A stretch of 64,000 nt of DNA from Chloroflexota bacterium (GTDB lineage Bacteria > Chloroflexota > Anaerolineae > Anaerolineales > Villigracilaceae), in contig JAAENC010000834.1 of the NCBI GenBank assembly GCA_024224815.1, positions 19,886 to 83,885 of the forward strand. Direction: 5' to 3'. Every line of letters begins with the position of its first letter. Positions within the stretch are counted from its first letter, which is position 1. Positions 41,801-50,273 of this stretch are shown here, one piece after another. The notes beneath the pieces are model-generated. The model was not told the DNA's origin. It ran no database searches and saw only the letters and a list, made by a program, of their open reading frames with translations. Made by a program: the position numbers and the translations under genes.

Positions 41801-42535
41801 ATGGCAGCCAAACTTGTTATAGAGGAAAGTCTTGTTACTATATATGAATTAATAGGGTCAGAAGATCATCAACGAATAGAAGCCATGCTTGAAATGTATG
41901 CATCTCTTTTCCCTCAATACGCACAATATATACCTCGAATGCGAGAACGCACAAAACAACATCAGAATAACGAGCGAGGACACATCGTCCATTATTGGCT
42001 AGTAGAAGTAGATGGTCAGCCAGCAGGTTTACGCCTTTTTCGCTACATCCCTGCACGCCAATGTGGAATAGCACAAGCTCTAGCAGTCTATCCTGATTAT
42101 CGCAAGACAATGGTAAATGATCAGCGCCTTTCTCGTTTCATTATTTATCGCTGTCTTGATCAAGTAATCACCGATAGTAAAATCTCTGGTGCTCCCCCAG
42201 CATTAGGTATGGTTAATGAAGTAGAAGCAGACCGCCTAATGAAACACTATATACAGAACGGTTTAATAAAACTCCCCATTGACTATAACGAGCCTATTTT
42301 CTCGTCTCATGAAGACAATGCAGGTCAAATCTTTTTTTCCCATATGTCAATCGGTTTTTTAGCAAATCCCAATATTAAACAAGTTTTCGATAAAAAACGT
42401 TTAACAGACTTCACGTTAGCATTCCTTGTTGACCACTATGGTTTAGAAGAAAACCATCCCGAGGTACAATTAGCACTTCAGTCAATTCCCAAAAAAACAA
42501 AAAGCTGGCAGCCATTATCAGGAGAAAAAATATGA
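41801..42535 (+). CDS. GNAT-like protein
   Basis: Soluble protein of 244 residues. Residues 60-150 show the strand/helix order of GNAT acetyltransferases (IVHYWLVEVDGQPAGLRLFR, CGIAQALAVYPDYRKTM, LSRFIIYRCLDQVI), with the usual acceptor loop unclear. Activity is uncertain. ATG 41801 with AAGAAGGATAAGC upstream; its stop overlaps the start of the HAMP protein by 4 bases. Its conserved placement inside the signalling cluster suggests a role in modification or ligand sensing. Confidence 0.6.
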   Translation: MAAKLVIEESLVTIYELIGSEDHQRIEAMLEMYASLFPQYAQYIPRMRERTKQHQNNERGHIVHYWLVEVDGQPAGLRLFRYIPARQCGIAQALAVYPDYRKTMVNDQRLSRFIIYRCLDQVITDSKISGAPPALGMVNEVEADRLMKHYIQNGLIKLPIDYNEPIFSSHEDNAGQIFFSHMSIGFLANPNIKQVFDKKRLTDFTLAFLVDHYGLEENHPEVQLALQSIPKKTKSWQPLSGEKI

Positions 42536-43578
42536 CAACAGAAAAAAAGAAAACACGCTTTTTTAGCCTAAAAATTAAAATTTGGTTGGCTTTTAATTTT
42601 GTTTTTACTCCTGTCTTTGTACTTTCTTATATTTGGTTTTACCAATATACATCTAAAAGTGTATTTGATACGATCACGCTAGATCTAACAGAGACAGTTG
42701 ATGGGGCAATTAATGGGATGGATGTAGAGGGCTTTTTACAACTCTTCCAAGAAGAAAGCACAAGCGATCCACGTTGTATCCCCGAACTTGACGCAGAAGA
42801 AAATGGATACTATCCTGAAAATTCTCTGTACTGGGAGCATGTCGAATGGTTACGTACAGTTCAATCTGTTGCCCCAACCACGCGTATGTACACCTATATA
42901 GATGGGATAGAAGAAGGGGAAATTATTGCGATTGGAAGCACGGGTGTTTTTCGTGACCCTCGCGGTGGGTTTCGCTTTTGCCAACGTTATACATCCACAT
43001 CTTCTCGCATTTATGATGGTCTCACAGAGCGCGTAGATGCCTGGGAAGAGTACGATGACCAGGAATTTGGAAACTGGATAACAACTTATATGCCCATTAC
43101 TGATGCTAACGGAGATCCCGTTGGGGCCATTGGCGTTGATATTTCAGCAGATTATGTAGGTGAAGTTCGAGGCGGCATCTTACGATCCGGAGCAATAGCC
43201 TTTATTGGTAGCTACCTACTCATTACTATATTGATTTTTGTCACCTCTAATATCATTACAAAGCCATTACTCAATCTAACAGGTGTCGCTGAACAAATAG
43301 GTGAAGGTAATTACGATCTGGATATTTCTGATCAGACAAAACATTCAGACTTCATGGACGAAATAGACAAGCTCTCTAGTGTTTTTGAAATCATGCTTAG
43401 TAAAGTAAGAAAGCGTGAACAAACACTCCGAAAACGAGTCAGCCAACTCGAAATTATGATTGACAACACCAAACGTGAGGAAGAGGTAAAACAGATCGTT
43501 GATAGCGACTTCTTCCAAGACTTGCAATCAAAAGCAAAGGATATGCGTCAACAATTCAAAGGTGATGATAAGAAATAG
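42532..43578 (+). CDS. Cache/HAMP membrane sensor without output domain
   Basis: Membrane receptor of 348 residues. TM1 at about 16-38 (WLAFNFVFTPVFVLSYIWFY), an outside Cache-like domain of 160 residues ending in GDPVGAIGVDISADYVG, TM2 at about 219-241, then HAMP (ITKPLLNLTGVAEQIGEGNY) and a coiled coil of about 70 residues ending in a charged tail. There is no kinase, cyclase or methyl-accepting domain, so output must go through a partner, plausibly the neighbouring MinD-like ATPases or cyclase. Overlaps the GNAT-like gene by 4 bases; followed by a terminator. Confidence 0.82.
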   Translation: MTTEKKKTRFFSLKIKIWLAFNFVFTPVFVLSYIWFYQYTSKSVFDTITLDLTETVDGAINGMDVEGFLQLFQEESTSDPRCIPELDAEENGYYPENSLYWEHVEWLRTVQSVAPTTRMYTYIDGIEEGEIIAIGSTGVFRDPRGGFRFCQRYTSTSSRIYDGLTERVDAWEEYDDQEFGNWITTYMPITDANGDPVGAIGVDISADYVGEVRGGILRSGAIAFIGSYLLITILIFVTSNIITKPLLNLTGVAEQIGEGNYDLDISDQTKHSDFMDEIDKLSSVFEIMLSKVRKREQTLRKRVSQLEIMIDNTKREEEVKQIVDSDFFQDLQSKAKDMRQQFKGDDKK

Positions 43579-43590
43579 CATTAGAACTCT

Positions 43591-43636
43591 ATCCGAAATA
43601 TATTCATAGCAAGAGGAATGTATTTCGGATTTTTTC
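43591..43636 (+). terminator. Intrinsic terminator of transporter/GNAT/HAMP unit
   Basis: ATCCGAAATA (43591-43600) pairs with TATTTCGGAT (43621-43630), followed by T run. Confidence 0.75.
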
Positions 43637-43659
43637 ATCTCCTTTTCTGAGCATGGTTT

Positions 43660-44436
43660 ATGCCAAAAACAATCTCCTTCCATTCCTTTCGTAGAGGCAC
43701 AGGCAAGTCAAATATCATCGCCAATATCGCATCCTTATTAGCAAATGAAGGGATGCGAGTTGGTGTGATCGATACAGACTTACAGTCCCCTAGCTCACAT
43801 ATTCTCTACAATCTAGAAGCAAAAAACACAAAAGAAACATGGACTGATTTTTTACGAAATAAAGCACCAATAGAAAAGGTCTTTTATGATGTTACTCCCA
43901 TAGAAAAAGAACTAGGCAAAGGGAAAATATTTCTTGCACCAGCCAATATTGAAATCAAGTCCATCCTTAGCACCCTCCGTGAAGGCTTTGAAATCGAACG
44001 TATCGGCCAAGGGATTATAAATATCACAAAAATCCTTAATCTTGATATCCTGCTCATAGATACATATGCCGGTTTAAAAGCAGAAGCCATCACACCTATT
44101 GCTCTCTCTGATATGCTATTTATCGTCATGCGTCTAGATAAACAAGATTATCAAGGAACGAGTTTTGTAATTCAAATAGGGCAACAATTGGGGATAAAAA
44201 ACATTTCGCTCATTCTCAATGATGTACCCCCTGCTCATAATATATCTGAAATTTCTAGTCAAATAAAAAACAAATACGATTGTGAAGTTACTTCCATATT
44301 GCCACATTCACCTAAAATGCTGAACTTTGCTAGTCAGGGTATCTTTGTCAATCAATATCCTAAAACGCCCCTAACAAATGCTTACAGGAAAATATCTAAG
44401 GCAATCATTCAGAAAACAGAAAACGACCAAATATAA
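43660..44436 (+). CDS. MinD/ParA-like ATPase, second copy
   Basis: Paralogue of the ATPase at 39566, 258 residues. The deviant Walker A is HSFRRGTGKSN, so besides the lysine-to-arginine change the first glycine is replaced by arginine. GVIDTDLQSPSSH (A') and LDILLIDTYAGLKAE (Walker B) are kept. Whether it still hydrolyses ATP is uncertain; it could be a regulatory partner of the first copy. No Shine-Dalgarno before ATG 43660. It follows the HAMP sensor after a terminator. Confidence 0.85.
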   Translation: MPKTISFHSFRRGTGKSNIIANIASLLANEGMRVGVIDTDLQSPSSHILYNLEAKNTKETWTDFLRNKAPIEKVFYDVTPIEKELGKGKIFLAPANIEIKSILSTLREGFEIERIGQGIINITKILNLDILLIDTYAGLKAEAITPIALSDMLFIVMRLDKQDYQGTSFVIQIGQQLGIKNISLILNDVPPAHNISEISSQIKNKYDCEVTSILPHSPKMLNFASQGIFVNQYPKTPLTNAYRKISKAIIQKTENDQI

Positions 44437-44508
44437 TATCTGAGCTATATTTAGTATCTACCCAAGTACAGCTTTTACCCTCTCCAAAAAACAATTTCCC
44501 ACACAAAG

Positions 44509-44545
44509 ACAAAGCGCCCAAGAGCCAAACTCTTGGGCGCTTTTG
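44509..44545. terminator. Bidirectional intrinsic terminator
   Basis: AAAGCGCCCAAGAG (44511-44524) pairs with CTCTTGGGCGCTTT (44530-44543), T runs on both strands. It separates the rightward MinD-like gene from the leftward SPFH gene. Confidence 0.9.
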
Positions 44546-44559
44546 AAATTTACAGTTCA

Positions 44560-46755
44560 CTACACTTCTGCAGACAAAGCTTCCTCTTCTTTTTCTTCGC
44601 CAGCATCATGAGCAAGAATATCATCGTTACTGCTCGCATCTTCACCCAGATTGATACCCAACAAACTCAACAAAGGCTTTACGGGCATATCACCGACCAT
44701 CCTGAAACTGGCATCGTCACGAATATTCCCTAAGGCAGCAGTCAGGTCTTCGCGCCCGGCAATCACAGGTTCCATCCGCTCAACCAAATCCGCTATTTTC
44801 AAACTGGAAAAAACGCGCGGGTTCATATCAGAGATTATTCCCTGAACGTAAGGAAGAAACTGCTTGAACTTCCCTAAAATAGGGGCTGACTTTTCTGTGC
44901 CCTCATTATCCAAAAAACGTCCAATGAGAGGGATTTCCTCTCCCAAGGCACCAACGCCATGAGAAAGTGACATCATATCGTTGAAAACACGGCTGGCTTT
45001 ATCTCCGCTCCCAAAAATATTTACGCGTACCCCTGGAGCAATTGATTCAAAGGCTTTCAAATAAGCATCCATTTGCAAAGTAGTGATCTTTTCCCGATGC
45101 GCATGCTCCATCCGTATTTTTTCAATCTCTACCAATACAGGTGCTTTTTCGTATAAAGCAACCAATTGCTTTTGGGCATTGATCTCAACTTCTTTCATTC
45201 GGCGTAAACGCTCAGCTTCAGCCTCTGCCTGAGCTTGAGCAACTTCAGCCTGAGCAAGACCATCTGCTCTCGAAACAGTCACTTGTTTTTCTGCTACTTC
45301 AACCCGAGCAGCTTCAACTTCGGCTTCTGCCAAACCGGGTGCTGCTGTTTCAGCACGAGTCGCGTCAGCCCGAATTTTCGCCGCCTGTGCGCGCTTTTCA
45401 GATGCAGTTGCTTCTGCTTCTGCTTTCATCAATTCTGCTTTTGTTTCCGCATCCACTTTGGTTTGTAAAGCGCGTGCTTCGGCTTCAGCTTCGACCTTCA
45501 ACGATTCGCCAACCTGATTTGCTTCTGTCAGCGCTACATCTTTTGCGCGTTCTGCAGCCGCAAGTTCTTCTTCGCTCAAACGTTTTGCTTCTGCCTCTGT
45601 ACGCTCAGCCTGACGCTCGATCTCGCGCACCTGTATCAGAGCCAAACGCTCTGCTTCTGCTTGTGATTCTGCCAATTTGATCTCAGCATTTCGTTTCTGC
45701 TGAATAGCACGTAACTCAGCAGCTCTTTCAGCCGTAATTTTGGCAATACGCGCATCCTTTTCGGCTTCCCCCGCACCCAGTTTCTGGTCTAGCTGAACCT
45801 TCGATAGGTCACGCTCATGAGAGCTTTCAGCTGCTGTTTTTTCGCGCTCAATTTGCAAAACATTGACCTCGTGGCTACGAATAGCCAACGCTTCTTCCTG
45901 GTTTAGCGTCGTCGTCTCAACTTCTCGTTTTGCTTCCAAACGTTCAAAAGCCAATTTCTTCTCAGTATTTGCACGAATTTCCGCTTCGGTGCGCTCACGA
46001 GATTGGTCATCTTTCAACTCAGCAACTTGCTCAAGGTTCGTCGCGATGCTGGTTTCTTTTGAAACACGCGATTCCGCCTGCTCGACCAATTTGTCGTAAG
46101 CCATACCATCTAATTTTGTGATCGTGAGCAGAGCCAAATCGTACCCCAGCTCCGAAAGGATCTGGTTCACTTTTGGAAAAGCAATTTCCGCCAATTTCTG
46201 ACGTTCTGCAATAATCCCCTTTAATTCCATTGTTGCCCCAGCTGCAATTAGCTCGGCCTTACCAACTTCCATGATTGTATTGATCAAACCTGTCGTATCC
46301 AATCCAACACGCTGTGCGGCAATTTCGGCCTTATCAGGATTTAGTTTGGCAACAGCGTGCGCCCACAAGCGAAAACTGACCTTGCTATTATCCAAAGCCT
46401 CTACACCTTCATCATTATGACCCCGGATCGGAACCGTAAAACTGATCGTCTTTAACTTAATAACCTGTGTCAGCTTATTAAGCCAATATCGAGAAGGTCT
46501 ATCCGCTGTTTGCCCAAAAACTTTGCGCGCGCTCGAAAGCAGCCAAGTATGCCGCCCATCACCGACAATCACATGGATCTCATCAGGCGGCACCAAAATT
46601 CTACGACCAACGCCAAAAACACCCTTTGCGCGGTCTGCTTCGGTGCGTAAAGAAGCAGCACTTGAATTAAATTCACTTAAAGCACTTTCAGTTCGCTCAA
46701 GCTTGGTACGAGTACGTTTATTTTCCTTTTGCTTAGGTAGATTCTGATCTGCCAT
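44560..46755 (-). CDS. SPFH / flotillin-like protein with long coiled coil
   Basis: Protein of 731 residues. N-terminal SPFH-type beta domain (residues about 45-230; RILVPPDEIHVIVGDGRHTW, FTVPIRGHNDEGVEAL), then about 330 residues of alanine/glutamate-rich coiled coil (EAEAERLALIQVREIERQAE type) as in flotillins, and a C-terminal soluble region with GVRVNIFGSGDKAS. No transmembrane segment is visible, so it may attach to membranes by the SPFH domain or be cytoplasmic. ATG 46755 with AGAGGG upstream; the longer frame to 46830 lacks it. Monocistronic. Confidence 0.85.
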   Translation of the reverse strand: MADQNLPKQKENKRTRTKLERTESALSEFNSSAASLRTEADRAKGVFGVGRRILVPPDEIHVIVGDGRHTWLLSSARKVFGQTADRPSRYWLNKLTQVIKLKTISFTVPIRGHNDEGVEALDNSKVSFRLWAHAVAKLNPDKAEIAAQRVGLDTTGLINTIMEVGKAELIAAGATMELKGIIAERQKLAEIAFPKVNQILSELGYDLALLTITKLDGMAYDKLVEQAESRVSKETSIATNLEQVAELKDDQSRERTEAEIRANTEKKLAFERLEAKREVETTTLNQEEALAIRSHEVNVLQIEREKTAAESSHERDLSKVQLDQKLGAGEAEKDARIAKITAERAAELRAIQQKRNAEIKLAESQAEAERLALIQVREIERQAERTEAEAKRLSEEELAAAERAKDVALTEANQVGESLKVEAEAEARALQTKVDAETKAELMKAEAEATASEKRAQAAKIRADATRAETAAPGLAEAEVEAARVEVAEKQVTVSRADGLAQAEVAQAQAEAEAERLRRMKEVEINAQKQLVALYEKAPVLVEIEKIRMEHAHREKITTLQMDAYLKAFESIAPGVRVNIFGSGDKASRVFNDMMSLSHGVGALGEEIPLIGRFLDNEGTEKSAPILGKFKQFLPYVQGIISDMNPRVFSSLKIADLVERMEPVIAGREDLTAALGNIRDDASFRMVGDMPVKPLLSLLGINLGEDASSNDDILAHDAGEEKEEEALSAEV

Positions 46756-46937
46756 GATGAAACCCTCTCTTATATTTATCCCGTTGATAGAATTATGCTG
46801 TGGATGGCGCGGGATTTTCCCCATACACATGAAAGAGCTTTGTCTTTAGATACAGACGCTCTTGACCCTAAATTTGCTTCCCTTTAACAAAATATTTATC
46901 CGAAAACAAGCGGGTATTTGCCTAATATACGAAAGTT

Positions 46938-46970
46938 AGACTACAAAAGTTTCGAAAACTTTTGTAGTCT
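46938..46970 (-). terminator. Terminator-like palindrome after decayed aminotransferase fragment
   Basis: AGACTACAAAAGTTT (46938-46952) pairs with AAACTTTTGTAGTCT. A close relative follows the intact aminotransferase (47271-47303), so terminator and gene end were duplicated together. Confidence 0.75.
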
Positions 46971-46979
46971 AAAATATCT

Positions 46980-47060
46980 TTACTCTAGCGCCTTTTTAAT
47001 GCGCCCTAATCCCTCGACTAATATCTCTCGTGCACAGCCGAAATTCAGGCGCACAAAAAG
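46980..47060 (-). pseudogene. C-terminal fragment of a second PatB-type aminotransferase
   Basis: Reads FVRLNFGCAREILVEGLGRI-KKALE-stop, almost the same as the end of the intact gene at 47324 (FLRLNFGCPRETLVEGLERI-KAALE). Only about 27 codons remain. With the matching terminator palindrome it is best explained as the remains of a tandem copy of the aminotransferase gene. Just upstream (47063-47093) another hairpin, AATATCC...GGATATT, interrupts it. Confidence 0.8.
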
Positions 47061-47121
47061 AAAATATCCACCCAAAATGAGCGGATATTCGTTTAAGAAT
47101 CTATCCTAAAAAATACTATCG

Positions 47122-47238
47122 AGAATTGCATTGCACTTGTAGCGAAGCGAAAAGTGCGTTGCAAATCGGGTTTCTAAACTCAAATTTGTTTTGCAAGACT
47201 CACAGTGCAACGCATCCTTGGGGATGCAATGCACTATT
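47122..47238. repeat. Inverted-repeat element, family B, copy 1
   Basis: Outer arms ATTGCATTGCACTT and TGCAATGCACT, with inner GTGCGTTGCAAATCG and TTGCAAGACTCACAGTGCAA. The same blocks in the opposite orientation make up the core of 59689-59806. Confidence 0.65.
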
Positions 47239-47270
47239 CGATGATTTTACGAATAGACACTAAGCGTAGC

Positions 47271-47303
47271 AGACTACAAAATTTTTTGAAACTTTTGTAG
47301 TCT
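47271..47303 (-). terminator. Terminator of PatB-type aminotransferase gene
   Basis: AGACTACAAAA (47271-47281) pairs with TTTTGTAGTCT (47293-47303). Confidence 0.75.
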
Positions 47304-47323
47304 GACAAGATTGGTTCAATCTG

Positions 47324-48508
47324 TTATTCTAACGCAGCTTTTATCCTCTCCAAACCTTCAACGAGAGTCTCCCGCGGACAACCAAAATTCAGACGTAGAA
47401 AGCCTTCTCCACCGGGGCCAAAACTTGCGCCCTCGTTGAAAGCTACCTTTCCTTTTTCCATAAAGAATGTATGCAAGGGGCCTTCTATTTTGCCCTGCTC
47501 AACTAATTCACTGAAATCCAGAAAGGCCAAAAATGTGGAATCGGGGTTTGAAACGCGTACACCGGGTAAATTTTCCTTGACATAATTCACAAGAAAATCG
47601 CGGTTTTCTGTCAGATATACTAATAATTCTTCGAGCCAATCATCACATTCCCCTGCAAAGGCAACTTCTGAAGCAACATGCCCCAAACTATTCGTGTGGA
47701 GAGTCAGCTTTTCGATTTCAGCTTTGAATTTTCGACGGATGCTCTCATTTTGAATGACAGCAAAGCCAACAAAAAGCCCTGCTACGTTGAAGGTTTTGCT
47801 GGCGGCAATCAGCGTGACAGTTCGTTGGGCGGCTTCGGGAGAAATTGCTGCGATGGGCGTATGTTTATTGCCATCGAGCAGCAATTCGCTGTGAATTTCA
47901 TCGGAGCAGATCAGGATATCTTCACGTTCACAAATTTCAGCGATACGCGCAAGCTCTTCATCCGTATAGATCGTGCCTGTCGGGTTATGGGGATTACAGA
48001 AGAGGAACATGCTCGTTTTTGCATCTTCTGAGTGGACTGCGTTCTCGAAGACTTCCCAATCAATTTCGTGGTGGAGGGTGTGTCCATGCGTGACCTTTTT
48101 GAGTTCGGCGACCTGCATGACTGTATCGGTATTCTTTTGGACTTTCATGAAAGGGAAGTAAACCGGCGGCTGGATCAGGATTCCTTCGCGAGGCTGGCAA
48201 GTTATTCGAGCAGCGATATTGAAACCCGTGACCAAGCCCGGGACAGGGACGACATCGTCCGCTTTTATATCCCAGGCATAGAGTTTTTGCATCCGTTTGG
48301 CGACATTTTCCCGGAGCTCTTTGCTGGGGGCTTCGTATCCCAAAACGCCATGCCCGATAGCACCGTGCAGAGCGCCGAGAATGGGCGGCGGGGCGGCGAA
48401 ATCCATATCGGCAACCCACATGGGAAGAATATCTTCGTCGAAAAGATGCCATTTAATTGAGTTGCTGTCGGTGCGTCGGTCTAAAACTTCGTCAAATTGG
48501 GAGGGCAT
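47324..48508 (-). CDS. PatB/MalY-type aminotransferase or cystathionine beta-lyase
   Basis: PLP enzyme of fold type I, 394 residues. LPMWVADMDFAAPPPI near residue 30 is the PatB/MalY signature; FLFCNPHNPTGTIY, ICSDEIHSELLLDG and the PLP lysine in IAASKTFNVAGL follow in order, and RLNFGCPRE near the end carries the substrate arginine. It may act as a C-S lyase on cystathionine or cysteine, or as an aminotransferase; sequence does not decide. ATG 48508 with AAAGGAAAAC upstream. A C-terminal fragment of a paralogue lies downstream. Confidence 0.92.
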   Translation of the reverse strand: MPSQFDEVLDRRTDSNSIKWHLFDEDILPMWVADMDFAAPPPILGALHGAIGHGVLGYEAPSKELRENVAKRMQKLYAWDIKADDVVPVPGLVTGFNIAARITCQPREGILIQPPVYFPFMKVQKNTDTVMQVAELKKVTHGHTLHHEIDWEVFENAVHSEDAKTSMFLFCNPHNPTGTIYTDEELARIAEICEREDILICSDEIHSELLLDGNKHTPIAAISPEAAQRTVTLIAASKTFNVAGLFVGFAVIQNESIRRKFKAEIEKLTLHTNSLGHVASEVAFAGECDDWLEELLVYLTENRDFLVNYVKENLPGVRVSNPDSTFLAFLDFSELVEQGKIEGPLHTFFMEKGKVAFNEGASFGPGGEGFLRLNFGCPRETLVEGLERIKAALE

Positions 48509-48596
48509 AAGTTTTCCTTTAGTGAGATTTTTTAAAAATTATACCGCTTTGATGAAAAGGAAAGTAGAATAAATAAGAAAAGGAAAATAAATATAT

Positions 48597-48679
48597 GACT
48601 CCGCGAGGAGCACGCCTTTGCGACAAAGCGGTCTCATTGCCCTAAGATTGTTTCGTCGGAAAAAGACCCTCCTCGCAAA
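48597..48679. repeat. Dispersed palindromic repeat, family A, copy 5
   Basis: GACTCCGCGAGGAGCACGCC, GCGACAAAGCGGTCTC, TTGTTTCGTCGG and CCTCCTCGCAAAT in the gap between the aminotransferase and sixA. Confidence 0.6.
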
Positions 48680-48719
48680 TTTATTTAAATCGGGATTTCT
48701 TAGAGGAAAAGGAGCAAAT

Positions 48720-49208
48720 ATGAAGCGACTTATTTTAATGCGCCACGCGGAATCTGGTTGGGATCATCCGGATTTATCTGATCGTGAGCGCCCGCTAACA
48801 AAGCGTGGACGCAGCGATGCGATATCTATGGGTGCTCTTTTAGAGAAGGAAGGGGTTGAGATCGATGCGATTTTTTACTCTACCGCCGAGCGAACGCGAG
48901 AGACTTTATCACTTTTCTTGGGGGACTATACTTTTAATGGCAAAGCGCGTTATCTTGACTTGCTCTATTCTGCCGAAATTCGTGATTATGTCGATATTTT
49001 GATGCAATTATCGCCCGCTATAGAGTGTGCGATGATTCTTGGGCATAACCCGACAATGTCCGGTGCGGTGGAGTTCTTCACTGGACGCTACGCATCTTTT
49101 TCTGCTGCAGCAGTCGCTTATCTTGAATTTGATATTGAAGAATGGAGTGAGTTGATCGAAAAACCTGAGGGTAAATTGCTTGGGTTTTGGGGGCCGAAAA
49201 GCTTATAA
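48720..49208 (+). CDS. sixA: Phosphohistidine phosphatase SixA
   Basis: Histidine phosphatase of 162 residues. MKRLILMRHAESGWDHPDLS carries the RHA catalytic motif; RERPLTKRGRSDA and IFYSTAERTRET follow, and the second histidine is in ILGHNPTMSG. SixA dephosphorylates phosphohistidine in phosphorelay proteins. ATG 48720 with AAAGGAGCAAAT upstream; the longer frame reads through repeat DNA and is rejected. Confidence 0.92.
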   Translation: MKRLILMRHAESGWDHPDLSDRERPLTKRGRSDAISMGALLEKEGVEIDAIFYSTAERTRETLSLFLGDYTFNGKARYLDLLYSAEIRDYVDILMQLSPAIECAMILGHNPTMSGAVEFFTGRYASFSAAAVAYLEFDIEEWSELIEKPEGKLLGFWGPKSL

Positions 49209-49277
49209 GACAGAAACAATCTTCAGTACTACAGAATATTTCAATCATTATCATGGGAATCTCATCAGAGGAAACGT

Positions 49278-49658
49278 ATGAAAGACAAAACGGAAAATGC
49301 AAACAGTAAAACAAAGAAAGATAATGATAATGTTTTATTTTATGTCCTAAAAGCTCTAAAGAAAAAGCGGTATCGAAGAACTCTTTATGTGTTTATCTTT
49401 ATGATGCTGCTTGGAGGCCTCTTTGAAGCTACAAGTAGTGCAAGGGTGAGTAACTTTTTATCCGATTCATTTGGCGTAATCGGGTTTGGCGGATTAGTTC
49501 TATCCTTGGGAATCCAATTGCGTTCTGAACTTCCATCTCCTCCTTTTGAAAACCCCGACCATATCACATACCATATGATCAGTATTATATGGATAGTTGG
49601 AGGAAGTGCATTTCTTTTTGCGTATATAAAATACTCTTTACTCCCTTTTTTGAAATAG
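49278..49658 (+). CDS. Three-helix membrane protein of unknown function
   Basis: Small membrane protein of 126 residues, family not recognised. A polar, lysine-rich N-terminus of about 35 residues, then three hydrophobic helices (YVFIFMMLLGGLFEA, FGVIGFGGLVLSLGI, ISIIWIVGGSAFLFAYI). ATG 49278 with AGAGGAAACGT upstream. It stands between sixA and a leftward F420-type enzyme; no functional link is obvious. Confidence 0.7.
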   Translation: MKDKTENANSKTKKDNDNVLFYVLKALKKKRYRRTLYVFIFMMLLGGLFEATSSARVSNFLSDSFGVIGFGGLVLSLGIQLRSELPSPPFENPDHITYHMISIIWIVGGSAFLFAYIKYSLLPFLK

Positions 49659-49718
49659 CGTATTGAGATATAAGCTTGTCAGTTTAGTCATAAACTATTT
49701 AGAAAACCACCACCAAAT

Positions 49719-49749
49719 AAAAAAAGCCGAGTGTGAAACTCGACTTTTT
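49719..49749 (-). terminator. Intrinsic terminator of nitroreductase gene
   Basis: AAAAAGCCGAGT and ACTCGACTTTTT pair with one mismatch around a 5-base loop. Confidence 0.8.
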
Positions 49750-49752
49750 GAT

Positions 49753-50187
49753 TTATCTCGGCTCTGCAACAAAGATCGGGATAACTCGCTCCGTCTTTTC
49801 TTTGTAATCCTGATAGGGAGGAAAAGCCTCCACAGCGATGGCCCAGAGTCGTTCGCGTTCAGCTTCATCATCCACTTCACGCACCCGCATGGGGGTAACT
49901 TCAGTTTTGTCGCGGATTTCGACATTTGGGTCCGCTTTTAAGTTATGGTACCAAAGCGGGTGTTTCGGTGCGCCACCCTGTGACGCGATCAAGATGTAGT
50001 TCTCGCCATCCACAACGCGCATCAGCGGGGTTTTACGAATTGCACCGGTCTTCCGTCCGCGATTGGTGACGATGATAACGGCTAAGCCTGTCTCGCGCAG
50101 AGTCGTACCTTCCGTCCCGCCGCTGCCTTCGTAGCGTTCAACATGATCGGCAACCCATTTACTAGTACTGGGGATATATTCACTCAT
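49753..50187 (-). CDS. F420-dependent nitroreductase-family oxidoreductase
   Basis: Split-beta-barrel enzyme of the Ddn/FDOR-A type, 144 residues, uses the deazaflavin F420. Typical segments: VIIVTNRGRKTGAIRKTPLM, NYILIASQGGAPKHPLWYHN and LKADPNVEIRD near the middle, and FPPYQDYKEKTERVIPIFV near the end. Reduces or oxidises organic substrates; substrate unknown. ATG 50187, AAAGGAG upstream. Together with the PPOX protein at 57469 it points to F420 in this organism. Confidence 0.92.
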   Translation of the reverse strand: MSEYIPSTSKWVADHVERYEGSGGTEGTTLRETGLAVIIVTNRGRKTGAIRKTPLMRVVDGENYILIASQGGAPKHPLWYHNLKADPNVEIRDKTEVTPMRVREVDDEAERERLWAIAVEAFPPYQDYKEKTERVIPIFVAEPR

Positions 50188-50238
50188 AAATTTACTCCTT
50201 TAAAAGTCTCTCTTAAAAAGAATATCCACCTATTATAC

Positions 50239-50269
50239 AAAAAAGCCGAGCGTGATGCTCGGCTTTTTG
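50239..50269 (-). terminator. Intrinsic terminator of ribA
   Basis: AAAAAGCCGAGC pairs with GCTCGGCTTTTT around a 5-base loop; sits 5 bases beyond the ribA stop. Confidence 0.9.
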
Positions 50270-50273
50270 ATTG

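Noticed and set aside
45235-45680. Rightward frames opposite the SPFH coiled coil
   Set aside because: Shadows of the Ala/Glu-rich coiled coil; cysteine/phenylalanine- or leucine-rich, with no domain.
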